64,000 bases of DNA, taken from Chitinophaga pinensis. GTDB lineage: Bacteria > Pseudomonadota > Gammaproteobacteria > Burkholderiales > SG8-41. Position 1 is the first letter of the stretch. The number at the start of each line of letters is the position of its first letter. Of the stretch, positions 10,037 through 19,523 are shown one piece after another. The stretch lies in NCBI GenBank assembly GCA_943329075.2, contig CALQCM020000005.1, forward strand, positions 62,001-126,000. Direction: 5' to 3'. The position numbers and the translations under genes were made by a program. Under the pieces are notes generated by a model. That model searched no databases, was not told the DNA's origin, and worked only from the letters and a program-made list of their open reading frames with translations.

Positions 10037-10999
10037 GTGTACAACAGAACCTTTGCCGCACTGGCTCTGACGTGGCTCGCCGCTTCGCAGGTCTGCGCGC
10101 AGAATTTTCCGACGCGTCCTCTGCGCCTGGTGGTGCCTTACGCCGCCGGCGGTTCGACCGATGTGCTGGCACGCCTGATCGGGCAGAAACTGACCGAAAC
10201 GCTGGGCTACCCCGTCGTCATCGACAACCGTAGCGGCGCCGGCACGCTGATTGCGACTGAAATCGTCGCGCACGCCGCGCCCGACGGTCACACCTTGCTG
10301 ATGGCAACGCCGCCGCTGGTGGTGGCCGAGGCGCTCTACAAAGCGGTGCCATTCAACGTGGCGCGCGATTTTGCGGCGGTCACCAACGTGGCGGCCACCA
10401 GCAACGTGCTGGTCGTGCATCCAGCGGTGGCGGCGCAATCGGCGCGCGAACTGATTGCGATGGCTAAGGCGCAGCCGGGCCGGCTGGTTTATGGATCAAG
10501 CGGTATCGGCGGCGCCAGTCATCTTGCAGTGGCGCTGTTTGCGAGCATGGCCGCTGTGGAATTGCTGCACGTGCCGTACAAGGGCGGCGCACTGGCGGTG
10601 ACTGATCTACTCGGCGGCCGGCTTGCGCTGATGTTTGCGAACTTGACGACGGTGCAGCTGCACATCAAATCCGGCAAGCTGCGCGCCCTGGCGATCGGCA
10701 CCGCACAGCGTTCGCTGGTGGTGCCGGAGTTGCCAACTGTCGCGGAGGCCGGCGTGCCCGGCTACGAGGCGAACAACTGGAACGGCGTGGTGGCGCCGGC
10801 GGCAACGCCGCGTGCGGTGATCGAACGATTGCAGCGCGAAATCCGTGCCATTGTCGAGGCGCCGGAATTGCGCAGTCGCCTGTTGCAATCGGCGTTCGAA
10901 CCGGTTGCCGACACCCCGCAGGCTTTCAGGCGTTATCTGGAGTCCGAACGGCTGAAATGGGGGCGGGTGGTCCGCGAGGCCGGCATCAAGCCGGAATAA
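10037..10999 (+). CDS. TctC/Bug-family periplasmic solute-binding protein (orphan receptor)
   Basis: 320 residues from GTG 10037. A signal peptide ends near QVCAQ (residue 22), then the family opening FPTRPLRLVVPYAAGGSTD, VVIDNRSGAG, and HVPYKGGA with the C-terminal GVPGYEANNWNGVVAP. These proteins bind carboxylates or related small molecules for tripartite tricarboxylate (TctABC) carriers or sensing. Unlike the tctC at 13793 it has no adjacent permease, which is common for Bug receptors in betaproteobacteria. The start is 4 bases after the hydrolase stop, suggesting translational coupling. Confidence 0.9.
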   Translation: MYNRTFAALALTWLAASQVCAQNFPTRPLRLVVPYAAGGSTDVLARLIGQKLTETLGYPVVIDNRSGAGTLIATEIVAHAAPDGHTLLMATPPLVVAEALYKAVPFNVARDFAAVTNVAATSNVLVVHPAVAAQSARELIAMAKAQPGRLVYGSSGIGGASHLAVALFASMAAVELLHVPYKGGALAVTDLLGGRLALMFANLTTVQLHIKSGKLRALAIGTAQRSLVVPELPTVAEAGVPGYEANNWNGVVAPAATPRAVIERLQREIRAIVEAPELRSRLLQSAFEPVADTPQAFRRYLESERLKWGRVVREAGIKPE

Positions 11000-11037
11000 G
11001 CGACTAATCCAGTGTAAAATGTGCGCAAAGCCGAATC

Positions 11038-11079
11038 TTGACTGCGATCAAGGCTCATAAATTCGGCGCGGCCTATATT
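11038..11079 (+). promoter_or_regulatory. Fnr/Crp-type operator and -10 box upstream of fhs
   Basis: TTGACTGCGATCAA (11038-11051) fits the Fnr-type pattern TTGAN-N4-NTCAA. A -10 box TATATT starts at 11074, 22 bases after the palindrome. Spacing and -10 are identical to those of the oxc promoter at 17616-17657, which places both operators near -41.5, the class II activator position. Confidence 0.65.
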
Positions 11080-11156
11080 CACAACCCGTAAAAATTCAAA
11101 TCAAACAATCCGCTCTGCAAATTTCTGCGCAGCGGTCGGACGAAGGACGGAGAACC

Positions 11157-12830
11157 ATGGCGCTATCAGATATCGAAATCGCCCAACTGGCGAAAATGCA
11201 GCGTGTCACCAAGATTGCCGAAAAGCTCGGCATCCCGGAGGAGCACCTGGTGCCGTACGGCCATTACAAGGCCAAGGTTTCGCTCGAATACGTTGATAGT
11301 CTGAAAGACCGCAAGGAAGGCAAGCTGATCCTGGTGACGGCGATCAGCCCGACGCCGGCCGGCGAGGGCAAGACGACGACGACAGTCGGTCTTGGCGATG
11401 CGCTGAACAAAATCGGCAAAAAGGCGGTGATCTGTCTGCGCGAGCCGAGCCTTGGGCCGGTGTTCGGCGTCAAGGGCGGTGCGGCCGGCGGCGGTTACGC
11501 CCAGGTGGTGCCGATGGAAGACATCAACCTGCATTTCACCGGCGACTTCGGCGCGATCGGGCTGGCCAACAATTTGTTGTCGGCGCTGATCGACAACCAT
11601 ATTTCGCACGGCAATGAACTCGGCATCGATCCGCGCCGCATCACCTGGAAGCGCGTGATGGACATGAATGACCGCGCGCTGCGCGACATCGTCGTCTCGC
11701 TGGGCGGCACCGCCAACGGGTATCCGCGCGAAGACGGTTTCGACATCGTGGTGGCCTCCGAAGTGATGGCGATTTTCTGCCTCGCCACCTCGCTAAAAGA
11801 TCTCAAAGAACGCCTCGGCAATATCGTTTTCGGCTACACGCGCGAGGGCAAGGCGTTGCGCGCGCGCGACCTGAAGGCACATGGCGCGATGACCGTGTTG
11901 CTGAAAGACCAGCTGGCACCGAATCTGGTGCAGACGCTGGAGAACAATCCGGCCTTCATTCACGGCGGCCCGTTCGCCAATATCGCGCACGGTTGCAACA
12001 CCGTCATCGCCACGCGTACCGCGCTGAAGCTCGCCGATTACGTGGTGACCGAAGCCGGCTTCGGCGCCGATCTGGGCGCCGAGAAATTCCTCGATATCAA
12101 ATGCCGCAAGTCGGGCCTGCGCCCGAGCGCGGCGGTGATCGTGGCGACGGTGCGCGCGCTGAAACACCACGGCGGCGTGGGCAAGGATGCGCTGAACCAG
12201 GAAAACCTGGCGGCCCTGGAAAAAGGCCTCGCTAATCTTGAGCGCCACGTGCATAACGTGAAAAACGTTTATGGCATTCCGACCGTGGTATCGGTGAACC
12301 GATTCACCGCCGACACTCAGGCGGAAATGGATTTGCTGACCGAGCGCGTCGCGAAACTCGGCGTCAAGGTCGTGGTCGCCACGCACTGGGCCGACGGCGG
12401 CGCCGGCGCGGCCAACGTGGCGAACATCGTCGTCGATCTTTGCAACGAGAAATCGAGCCCGACCTTCGTCTACGAAGACAGCGACCCGCTGTGGGAGAAA
12501 ATGAAAAAGATCGCCACCAAGGTTTACGGCGCAGCCGACATCACCGCCGACACCAAGGTCAGGAACCGCATCAAGGAACTGCAGGAGGGCGGCTACGGGC
12601 ACTACCCGGTGTGCGTGGCGAAAACCCAGTCGTCGTTCTCGACCGACCCGAACCTGCGCGGCGCGCCCTCGGGGCATGTGGTCAACGTACGTGAGGTGCG
12701 GCTGGCCGCGGGGGCCGAATTCGTGGTGATGGTCTGCGGCGACATCATGACCATGCCGGGACTGCCGAAAGTGCCGTCGGCGGAGAAAATCGACCTGACC
12801 GACGACGGCAAGGTGGTCGGTTTGTTCTAA
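11157..12830 (+). CDS. fhs: Formate-tetrahydrofolate ligase
   Basis: 557 residues, the usual length. P-loop [18 protein letters not shown] near residue 65, [18 protein letters not shown] and the conserved [16 protein letters not shown] mark the enzyme. It makes 10-formyl-THF from formate, ATP and THF, feeding formate carbon into biosynthesis or, in reverse, recovering ATP. It has its own promoter with an Fnr-like operator shared with oxc, so assimilation of formate seems co-regulated with oxalate degradation. ATG 11157 is preceded by GACGGAG. Confidence 0.97.
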   Translation: MALSDIEIAQLAKMQRVTKIAEKLGIPEEHLVPYGHYKAKVSLEYVDSLKDRKEGKLILVTAISPTPAGEGKTTTTVGLGDALNKIGKKAVICLREPSLGPVFGVKGGAAGGGYAQVVPMEDINLHFTGDFGAIGLANNLLSALIDNHISHGNELGIDPRRITWKRVMDMNDRALRDIVVSLGGTANGYPREDGFDIVVASEVMAIFCLATSLKDLKERLGNIVFGYTREGKALRARDLKAHGAMTVLLKDQLAPNLVQTLENNPAFIHGGPFANIAHGCNTVIATRTALKLADYVVTEAGFGADLGAEKFLDIKCRKSGLRPSAAVIVATVRALKHHGGVGKDALNQENLAALEKGLANLERHVHNVKNVYGIPTVVSVNRFTADTQAEMDLLTERVAKLGVKVVVATHWADGGAGAANVANIVVDLCNEKSSPTFVYEDSDPLWEKMKKIATKVYGAADITADTKVRNRIKELQEGGYGHYPVCVAKTQSSFSTDPNLRGAPSGHVVNVREVRLAAGAEFVVMVCGDIMTMPGLPKVPSAEKIDLTDDGKVVGLF

Positions 12831-12935
12831 CGCAAGAGATTTCCAGCGTGTTGCGGGCTCAAGGCTCGGGTATCATTACGGCCTCGCGGCATTTCGAACA
12901 AATAGCCGCATAGGCAAGCGTTACAGGAGGAGTGG

Positions 12936-13679
12936 ATGGAGTTTTTGGCTGAAGTTCAATCGCCGGCGTTCTGGCACGGTTTACTGTTGATCATCTGGGT
13001 CAACATTATTTTGTCCGGCGATAACGCGGTGGTCATTGCATTGGCGGCGCGGTCGCTGCCCGAGGCGCAGCAAAAGAAGGCCATCATGTGGGGCGCTGGC
13101 GCCGCGGTTGTTCTGCGGATCCTGCTCACCATAGTCGCGGTCAAACTTCTCACGCTGCCCTATCTCAAAATCATCGGTGGATTGCTGCTGTTCTGGATTG
13201 CGATCGGGCTCCTGGTTCCGGAAGACGGCGGCGAGGATGTCGACGGTTCTGACAACCTGTTCCAGGCGATCAAGACTATCCTGATCGCCGACCTCGTGAT
13301 GAGCGTGGACAACGTGATTGCCGTTGCCGGTGCTGCCAAGGGCAGCATGCTGTTGCTGATACTGGGGCTGACGATCAGCATCCCGCTGGTCATTTTCGGC
13401 GCCACCATCCTGATGAAATTGATGGAGCGTTTCCCGATTATCATCACGGCGGGTGCCGGCATCCTGGGCTGGGTGGCCGGCGAAATGCTGGTGACCGACC
13501 CTTCGGTCGTCGATGGCATCAAGGAAAACATGGGCTGGATGCATTTGCACACACCCATCGGTGACATCAGCTGGGCGCAGATTGTTGGTGTCGTGATTGT
13601 GATTGTGGTCGGCAAGTGGCTGGCTGCGCGCAAGGAAAACAGCGCAGAAACAATTACCGAAATAAAGCCGGGGAGTTGA
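12936..13679 (+). CDS. TerC-family integral membrane protein (YjbE/YkoY type)
   Basis: 247 residues with about seven hydrophobic segments and the two diagnostic membrane motifs ILSGDNAVVIAL (near residue 25) and LIADLVMSVDNVIAVAGA (near 120), whose Asp-Asn pairs are thought to bind metal. Family members export Mn2+ or protect against metal stress. No yybP-ykoY riboswitch is apparent in the 105-base leader. Its ribosome site ACAGGAGGAG is a perfect partner for the CCUCCUCC loop of the candidate sRNA at 1545. A metal role in this district is not explained by the neighbours. Confidence 0.88.
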   Translation: MEFLAEVQSPAFWHGLLLIIWVNIILSGDNAVVIALAARSLPEAQQKKAIMWGAGAAVVLRILLTIVAVKLLTLPYLKIIGGLLLFWIAIGLLVPEDGGEDVDGSDNLFQAIKTILIADLVMSVDNVIAVAGAAKGSMLLLILGLTISIPLVIFGATILMKLMERFPIIITAGAGILGWVAGEMLVTDPSVVDGIKENMGWMHLHTPIGDISWAQIVGVVIVIVVGKWLAARKENSAETITEIKPGS

Positions 13680-13792
13680 ACGGCTGGCTGCGTCACAGGA
13701 TCTTAAGCGGCGGGCACACGCCGCGAATAAAACTAGGTTTGCAGCAATGGGGCACAGGGGATTACGCAGTTGCAGTATCAGGAGGAGCCTGA

Positions 13793-14809
13793 ATGAATAT
13801 CAAAGCGTTGTTGCGCGCGTCGTTTGCTGCAGTTGCAAATCTGTCGGTTTTAGTGGTTCCGGTCACGGCAGGTGCGGCGGCATGGGAGCCGACTAAACCC
13901 GTCGAGTTTGTCATTCCCGCGGGCACTGGCGGCGGCGCCGATCAGATGGCGCGCCTGATTCAGGGCATCGTCGCCAAACACAATCTGATGAAGCAGTCGC
14001 TGGTTCCGGTAAACAAATCCGGTGGCGCCGGCGCCGAGGGTTTTCTTGCGGCAAAAGAGGCCAAGGGCGACCCGCACAAAATCATCATCACGCTGTCGAA
14101 TCTGTTCACCACGCCGCTGGCGACCGGCGTGCCGTTCAACTGGCGCGACATGACGCCGGTGTCCATGCTGGCGCTCGACCAGTTCGTATTATGGGTCAAC
14201 GCCGAGGCGCCATACAAAACCGCCAAGGAGTATATCGAGGCGGTGAAGAAGGCCGGTCCGAACAAGATGAAGATGGGTGGCACCGGGTCGCGCCAGGAAG
14301 ACCAGATCATCACCGTCAGCCTTGAAAAGGCGACCGGGATCAAATTCATCTATCTGCCTTTCAAGGGCGGCGGTGACGTCGCCGTGCAACTGGTCGGCAA
14401 ACATATCGATTCGACCGTCAACAATCCAATCGAGGCGGTCGCGCAATGGCGCGCCGGCGCGTTGCGGCCGTTGTGCGTGTTTGACGATACGCGCATGCCA
14501 TACAAAACGAAGGTCACCGACAAGCAATCGTGGAATGACATTCCGACCTGCGGCGAGGCGGGGGTGCCGACCGATTACGTCATGTTGCGCGGCATTTTCA
14601 TGCCCGGTGGTGTGACTGCGGAACAGGTGGCTTTTTATGTCGACCTCATGAAAAAAGTGCGTGAAACGCCGGACTGGAAAAAATTCATGGAAGACGGTGC
14701 TTTCAACCAGACTTTCATGAGCGGCAAGGAATTCGCGGCGTGGATCGAAAAAAATGAGGCCCTCCATCGCGATCTGATGAAAGAAGCCGGCTTCCTGGCC
14801 AAACCGTAG
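13793..14809 (+). CDS. tctC: Tripartite tricarboxylate transporter receptor, TctC family
   Basis: 338 residues. A signal peptide ends near AGAAA (residue 30), followed by the family pattern PTKPVEFVIPAGTGGGADQM, VPVNKSGGAGAEGF and YLPFKGGGDVAVQL. It leads a tctC-tctB-tctA cluster encoding a secondary, cation-coupled carboxylate importer. The ligand is unknown. Its place between fhs and the oxc/frc genes makes oxalate or another small dicarboxylate a reasonable guess, as no oxalate:formate antiporter gene is visible. The ribosome site is AGGAGGAG. Confidence 0.93.
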   Translation: MNIKALLRASFAAVANLSVLVVPVTAGAAAWEPTKPVEFVIPAGTGGGADQMARLIQGIVAKHNLMKQSLVPVNKSGGAGAEGFLAAKEAKGDPHKIIITLSNLFTTPLATGVPFNWRDMTPVSMLALDQFVLWVNAEAPYKTAKEYIEAVKKAGPNKMKMGGTGSRQEDQIITVSLEKATGIKFIYLPFKGGGDVAVQLVGKHIDSTVNNPIEAVAQWRAGALRPLCVFDDTRMPYKTKVTDKQSWNDIPTCGEAGVPTDYVMLRGIFMPGGVTAEQVAFYVDLMKKVRETPDWKKFMEDGAFNQTFMSGKEFAAWIEKNEALHRDLMKEAGFLAKP

Positions 14810-14837
14810 TCCTTCAAGGTGGCCGTGCGGCAGGGCG

Positions 14838-15380
14838 ATGTTCCTGTCGTGGCCCTTTTTCATGTCGAAACTCCGTTCCGATGACAGCGCGGCAGTAACC
14901 AATCGCACGATGGAAATCGTGGTGTCGGCCACCCTGTTGGTGATCGGCCTCGTAGTTGCGTGGGACAGCTGGCGGCTTGGTGCGCGCTGGGCGGAAGACG
15001 GCCCCGAATCGGGCTATTTCCCGTTTTATGTCGGCATGATCATCGCTGTGTCCGGCGGCACCATCCTTTGGCAGGCATTGCGCGGCATGACACCCAACGG
15101 TCGCGGCACATTTGTCGAGCGCGGGCAGTTGAGGCTGGTGTTGTCGGTGCTGGTGCCGGCGATCGTCTACGTGATCGCCATCCAGGCGTTCGGCATTTAT
15201 CTGGCCTCGGCGGTTTACATCGCCGGCTTCATGGCCTGGCTGGGTCATTACTCGTGGCTTAAATCGGTGACACTCGGCGTGGCCACCAGTGCCGCCGTAT
15301 TCATGCTGTTTGAAGTCTGGTTCCAGGTGTCGTTGTTCAAGGGCAGTTTGTACAACCCGCTGGCAGTTTTCGGTTACTGA
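14838..15380 (+). CDS. tctB: Tripartite tricarboxylate transporter small membrane subunit, TctB family
   Basis: 180 residues with four hydrophobic segments, typical of TctB (VVSATLLVIGLVVAWDSWRL, then ESGYFPFYVGMIIAVSGG). The start is uncertain: ATG 14838 or ATG 14862 (MSKLRSDD), neither with a good ribosome site. An AGGGC/GCCCT inverted repeat followed by five T (14832-14860) overlaps this start and may lower tctBA expression relative to the abundant receptor. Confidence 0.88.
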   Translation: MFLSWPFFMSKLRSDDSAAVTNRTMEIVVSATLLVIGLVVAWDSWRLGARWAEDGPESGYFPFYVGMIIAVSGGTILWQALRGMTPNGRGTFVERGQLRLVLSVLVPAIVYVIAIQAFGIYLASAVYIAGFMAWLGHYSWLKSVTLGVATSAAVFMLFEVWFQVSLFKGSLYNPLAVFGY

Positions 15381-15403
15381 GCGCCTGGGCGTAAGGGAGC
15401 AAT

Positions 15404-16900
15404 TTGGAAGAGATCAACGCCCTGCTGCATGGTTTTTCGGTTGCGCTGACGCCGGTCAATCTGGGGTTGATGTTTGTCGGCGTGACCCTCGGCATTATCA
15501 TCGGCGTGCTGCCCGGCCTGGGCGGTGCCAACGGCATTGCCATTCTGCTGCCGCTGACATTCACGATGCAGCCGACATCAGCCATCATCATGTTGTCGTG
15601 CATTTATTGGGGCGCGCTGTTCGGCGGCGCGATTACCAGCGTGCTGTTTAATATTCCCGGGGAGCCGTGGTCGGTCGCCACAACCTTCGACGGTTATCCG
15701 ATGGCGCAGCAGGGGCGCGCAGGCGAGGCGCTAACCGCGGCATTCACATCTTCGTTCGTCGGTGCGCTCGTCGCCGTGGTGATGATCACTTTTCTGGCGC
15801 CGCTGGTGGCGAAGTTCGCGCTCAAGTTCGGGCCGCCGGAATTTTTCTCCGTGTATTTCCTGACGTTTTGCAGTTTCATCGGCATGGGCAAGGGGCAGGC
15901 GTTCAAAACGCTGGCGGCGATGATGCTCGGTTTCGCGCTGGCAGCGGTCGGCATGGACACGGTGACCGGCCAGTTGCGTCTCAACTTCGGCTGGCACGAA
16001 CTGCTGCGCGGTTTCGATTTTCTGGTCGCCGTCATCGGTTTGTTTGGCATCGGCGAAATCCTGCTGTCGATGGAAGAGGGACTGTCGTTCTCCGGCAACA
16101 ACGCGAAAATCAATTTCAAGGTGGTCGTCGAAACCTGGCGCAAGCTGCCGCGCTACTGGATGACGTCAATCAGGAGTTGTGTAATCGGCTGCTGGATGGG
16201 GATTACGCCGGGCGGTGCAACGCCGGCTTCGTTCATGAGTTACGGCGTGGCCAAGCGCCTGTCGCCGCAGGGCAGCAAGTTCGGCACCGGCCAGCTGGAA
16301 GGCGTGATCGCGCCCGAAACGGCGGCGCATGCGGCGGGCACCTCTGCATTGCTGCCCATGCTGGCGCTGGGCATTCCAGGTTCGCCGACGGCGGCCGTTT
16401 TGCTCGGTGGTTTGCTGATCTGGGGGCTGCAGCCGGGCCCCTTGTTGTTCATCGAGAAAAAAGATTTTGTCTGGGGGCTGATCGCCAGCATGTATCTGGG
16501 CAATCTCGCCGGCCTGATCATCGTGCTGACTTGCGTGCCGCTGTTCGCCGCGATCCTGCGCATTCCGTTCTCGATCATCGCGCCGATCATCGTGGTCATA
16601 TGCGCCATCGGCGCGTTCACTGTGCACAACGCGATGCTCGACATCTGGTTCATGATGATGTTCGGCGTCATGGGTTATGTCTTCAAGAAACTCGACTACC
16701 CGATGGCGCCGATGGTGCTCGCACTCGTGCTGGGGGACCGCGCGGAAGATTCGTTCCGGCAGTCGATGTTGATTTCGCAAGGCAGCATGGACGTGTTTTT
16801 CTCCAACGGGCTCGTCGGCACCATCATGGGCCTGTCGCTCATGCTTTTGTTCTGGCCGCTGATTTCAAAGCTGATGGCGCTCTGCGGCCGGCGCGGCTAA
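15404..16900 (+). CDS. tctA: Tripartite tricarboxylate transporter large permease subunit, TctA family
   Basis: 498 residues and about 11-12 membrane segments. It has the TctA signatures GVLPGLGGANGIAILLPLTF, YWGALFGGAITSVLFNIPGE and the second-half repeat GITPGGATPASFMSYGVAKR. The start is TTG 15404 with AAGGGAG 7 bases before it. It forms the transport channel with TctB, fed by TctC. It ends convergently against the crp-type regulator with 18 bases between stops and no clear terminator. Confidence 0.94.
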   Translation: MEEINALLHGFSVALTPVNLGLMFVGVTLGIIIGVLPGLGGANGIAILLPLTFTMQPTSAIIMLSCIYWGALFGGAITSVLFNIPGEPWSVATTFDGYPMAQQGRAGEALTAAFTSSFVGALVAVVMITFLAPLVAKFALKFGPPEFFSVYFLTFCSFIGMGKGQAFKTLAAMMLGFALAAVGMDTVTGQLRLNFGWHELLRGFDFLVAVIGLFGIGEILLSMEEGLSFSGNNAKINFKVVVETWRKLPRYWMTSIRSCVIGCWMGITPGGATPASFMSYGVAKRLSPQGSKFGTGQLEGVIAPETAAHAAGTSALLPMLALGIPGSPTAAVLLGGLLIWGLQPGPLLFIEKKDFVWGLIASMYLGNLAGLIIVLTCVPLFAAILRIPFSIIAPIIVVICAIGAFTVHNAMLDIWFMMMFGVMGYVFKKLDYPMAPMVLALVLGDRAEDSFRQSMLISQGSMDVFFSNGLVGTIMGLSLMLLFWPLISKLMALCGRRG

Positions 16901-16918
16901 TCCGCGGGCCGCAACGAC

Positions 16919-17536
16919 TCAATCAAATTTGATCTTGCCGCGCCGCTTCAGGCGCGACAGGGTTTCCGGCGACAGATTCAGATAGGAAGCGAGCTCCTTT
17001 TTCGGCACGCGCTCGATGAGTTCGGCGTGTTTGCGCATGAAGCGTGCAACCCGGCCCGGCGCGTCGAGCAGGTGCAGAGTGATGGTGTGCGCCATCACCT
17101 CGCTCATCAGTTTCATGACGGCGAGTTCAAACTGGTTTTTGATCGCGGGATGGCGGTTGAGAAAGGCCACCCAGTCTTCCATGGCGAGGCGCGCGGTGCG
17201 CGCGCGCGTGACGGCTCGGATCGCATAGGGCATCGGCGTTTTCAGGCGCCAGGCGGCATAGCTGGTGTCGATTTCGGTCTCGGCGGCGAAACGCAGAATC
17301 ATCTCCTTGCCGGAGGGGCTGGACACCACCCGCTTGAGGATGCCGTCGAGGATGAAGTACTGCTGCATCGATTCATCGCCCTGGTTTTCGAGCGGCGAGC
17401 CTTTGGCGTAATCCGTGATTTCGAGCAAAGGCTCCAGTTCCGCCCAATGCGCGGCGGTCATCGATTTCAGTGCAAGGTTCTGGCGCAGCTGCAGCCGGAT
17501 GAACCTGGCTTCGGGATGTTTATGGAGTGCGGTCAT
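16919..17536 (-). CDS. Crp/Fnr-family transcriptional regulator
   Basis: 205 residues from ATG 17536; a longer frame to 17647 would swallow the promoter and operator and is rejected. N-terminal cyclic-nucleotide-binding-like barrel (GSPLENQGDES, QYFILDGILKRVVSSPSGKE), long dimer helix, and C-terminal winged helix ELASYLNLSPETLSRLKRRG. The recognition helix carries E-T-L-S-R, the E..SR pattern by which Fnr reads TTGA half-sites. No N-terminal cysteine cluster is present, so it does not sense oxygen through Fe-S like Fnr; the signal is unknown. It is divergent from oxc and separated from it by a perfect Fnr-like palindrome, so it is the obvious regulator of the oxalate genes and perhaps itself. 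Confidence 0.9.
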   Translation of the reverse strand: MTALHKHPEARFIRLQLRQNLALKSMTAAHWAELEPLLEITDYAKGSPLENQGDESMQQYFILDGILKRVVSSPSGKEMILRFAAETEIDTSYAAWRLKTPMPYAIRAVTRARTARLAMEDWVAFLNRHPAIKNQFELAVMKLMSEVMAHTITLHLLDAPGRVARFMRKHAELIERVPKKELASYLNLSPETLSRLKRRGKIKFD

Positions 17537-17615
17537 CAGGCTTGGGCGGGATCCGGTTTTACACCGTGCAGCGGCGCCGGTTTGCGCTCGCGGCAGTATA
17601 GCAAAATGGGGATTA

Positions 17616-17657
17616 TTGACCGTGGTCAATGCCCCAGCCACGGCCACTGCCTATATT
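17616..17657 (+). promoter_or_regulatory. Perfect 14-bp Fnr/Crp-type operator with -10 box of the oxc promoter
   Basis: TTGACCGTGGTCAA (17616-17629) is a perfect palindrome. TATATT (17652-17657) follows after 22 bases; with a start about 7 bases later the operator centre is near -41.5, class II activation. It also lies 80 bases upstream of the divergent regulator gene, allowing autoregulation. Confidence 0.75.
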
Positions 17658-17720
17658 TAAACCCCTTAAAAAAACAAGAATTCAAGCAGTTTGAAATGCA
17701 CCGCTGACTAGGAGATTTCG

Positions 17721-19463
17721 ATGGATACGGTTACTGAAAACAAGGGCGCCGAAGCACAGGACGTGACCGACGGCTTTCACCTGATCATCGATGCCCTCAA
17801 ACTCAATGGCATCGACACGATCTTCGGTTTGCCCGGAATTCCGATTACCGACTTTGCGCGCAAGGCGCAGGCCGCGGGCCTGCGCGTCATCTCTTTCCGC
17901 CACGAGCAGAACGCCGGCAACGCCGCCGCCATCGCCGGGTTCATGACGCAAAAGCCGGGCATTTGCCTGACGGTGTCGGCCCCCGGCTTCCTCAACGGCC
18001 TGACCGCGCTGACGAATGCCACCACCAACTGTTTTCCGATGATCCTCATCAGCGGCTCGAGCGAGCGCGAGATCGTCGATCTGCAGCAGGGTGACTACGA
18101 GGAAATGGATCAGCTGGCGATTGCCAAGCCACTGTGCAAGGCCGCTTTTCGCGTGCTGCATGCCGAGGACATCGGGGTGGGCATCGCGCGTGCGATCCGC
18201 GCCGCCGTGTCCGGCCGCCCGGGCGGTGTTTACCTCGACCTGCCGGCCAAGCTGTTCGGGCAAAGCATGGACTCGCAAGCGGGCAAGAATTCGCTGATCA
18301 AGGTGGTCGATCCGGCGCCGCGCCAGATCCCGGCGCCGGACGCCGTGCAACGCGCGCTTGATTTGTTGAAAGCGGCCAAGCGTCCGTTAATCATACTCGG
18401 CAAAGGCGCGGCGTATGCGCAAGCCGATGCCGACATCCGCGCGCTGGTCGAAAAGACCGGCATCCCCTATCTGCCGATGTCGATGGCCAAGGGTCTGCTG
18501 CCCGACACGCATGAACAGTCGGCATCCGCCGCACGCTCTTACGTGCTGCCGGCGGCGGACGTCGTGTTGATCGTCGGTGCGCGCCTGAACTGGCTGCTCT
18601 CGCATGGCAAGGGCAAGACCTGGGGCGGCAAGACCCACAAGGACTGGGGCGGCCAGAAGTTCATCCAGATCGACATCTCGCCACAGGAGGCCGACAGCAA
18701 TGTGCGCATTGATGCGCCGCTGGTCGGCGACATTGGTTCCTGCGTATCCGCATTGCTGGCTGGCATCGGTTCCAGCTGGACGAAGCCGCCGGCCGACTGG
18801 ACCGGTGCAATTGCCGAGCGCAAGAACAAGAACATCGGGAAGATGGCCGAGACGCTGGCGAAGAATCCGGTGCCGATGAATTTCCACAGCGCACTGAATG
18901 TGGTGCGTGACATCGTCAAGGCCAACCCGGAGGCCATTCTGGTCAACGAAGGTGCCAATGCGCTGGATTTCACGCGCAGCATCGTCGACATGTACAAGCC
19001 GCGCAAACGTCTCGATGTCGGCACCTGGGGCATCATGGGCATCGGCATGGGCTTTGCCGTCGCCGCCGCCGTCGTCAGCGGCGAGCCGGTGATCGCGATC
19101 GAGGGCGACAGCGCCTTCGGCTTCTCCGGCATGGAAGTCGAGACCATCTGCCGTTACAACCTGCCGGTCTGCGTGGTGATCATGAACAATAACGGTGTCT
19201 ACGGCGGCACCGACGTCAATCCGAGCGGCAGCGCCGATGTGGCGCCAACCGTATTCGTCAAGGGCGCGCGCTACGACAAGCTGATGGAGGCCTTTGGCGG
19301 CGTGGGCGTGCATGCGACGACCCCGGCCGAATTGCGCCAGGCGATGGAAGAGGCGATTCGTTCACGCAAGCCGACGCTGATCAATGCCGTCATCGATGAA
19401 ACCGCCGGCACCGAAAGCGGCCGCATTACGAGCCTGAATCCGCAGGCCGCGAAAAAGAAATAA
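17721..19463 (+). CDS. oxc: Oxalyl-CoA decarboxylase (thiamin diphosphate enzyme)
   Basis: 580 residues, near the usual 565-570. ThDP-enzyme architecture: N-terminal PYR domain ([31 protein letters not shown] with the catalytic Glu replaced by the HEQ pattern of this family), central domain, and C-terminal PP domain ([20 protein letters not shown], the Mg/ThDP motif). [15 protein letters not shown] and [20 protein letters not shown] are typical of Oxc. It converts oxalyl-CoA to formyl-CoA and CO2. It is followed after 60 bases by frc; ribosome site AGGAG. The short Lys-rich end (AAKKK) also appears in Frc. Confidence 0.95.
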   Translation: MDTVTENKGAEAQDVTDGFHLIIDALKLNGIDTIFGLPGIPITDFARKAQAAGLRVISFRHEQNAGNAAAIAGFMTQKPGICLTVSAPGFLNGLTALTNATTNCFPMILISGSSEREIVDLQQGDYEEMDQLAIAKPLCKAAFRVLHAEDIGVGIARAIRAAVSGRPGGVYLDLPAKLFGQSMDSQAGKNSLIKVVDPAPRQIPAPDAVQRALDLLKAAKRPLIILGKGAAYAQADADIRALVEKTGIPYLPMSMAKGLLPDTHEQSASAARSYVLPAADVVLIVGARLNWLLSHGKGKTWGGKTHKDWGGQKFIQIDISPQEADSNVRIDAPLVGDIGSCVSALLAGIGSSWTKPPADWTGAIAERKNKNIGKMAETLAKNPVPMNFHSALNVVRDIVKANPEAILVNEGANALDFTRSIVDMYKPRKRLDVGTWGIMGIGMGFAVAAAVVSGEPVIAIEGDSAFGFSGMEVETICRYNLPVCVVIMNNNGVYGGTDVNPSGSADVAPTVFVKGARYDKLMEAFGGVGVHATTPAELRQAMEEAIRSRKPTLINAVIDETAGTESGRITSLNPQAAKKK

Positions 19464-19523
19464 GTCAGACAGTTCAGCAACGGCGGATGGTTTTCATCCG
19501 CCGCAGAATTTTTGGAGATCAGA

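Noticed and set aside
12831-12935. yybP-ykoY manganese riboswitch before terC
   Set aside because: The leader is short and lacks the conserved riboswitch core.
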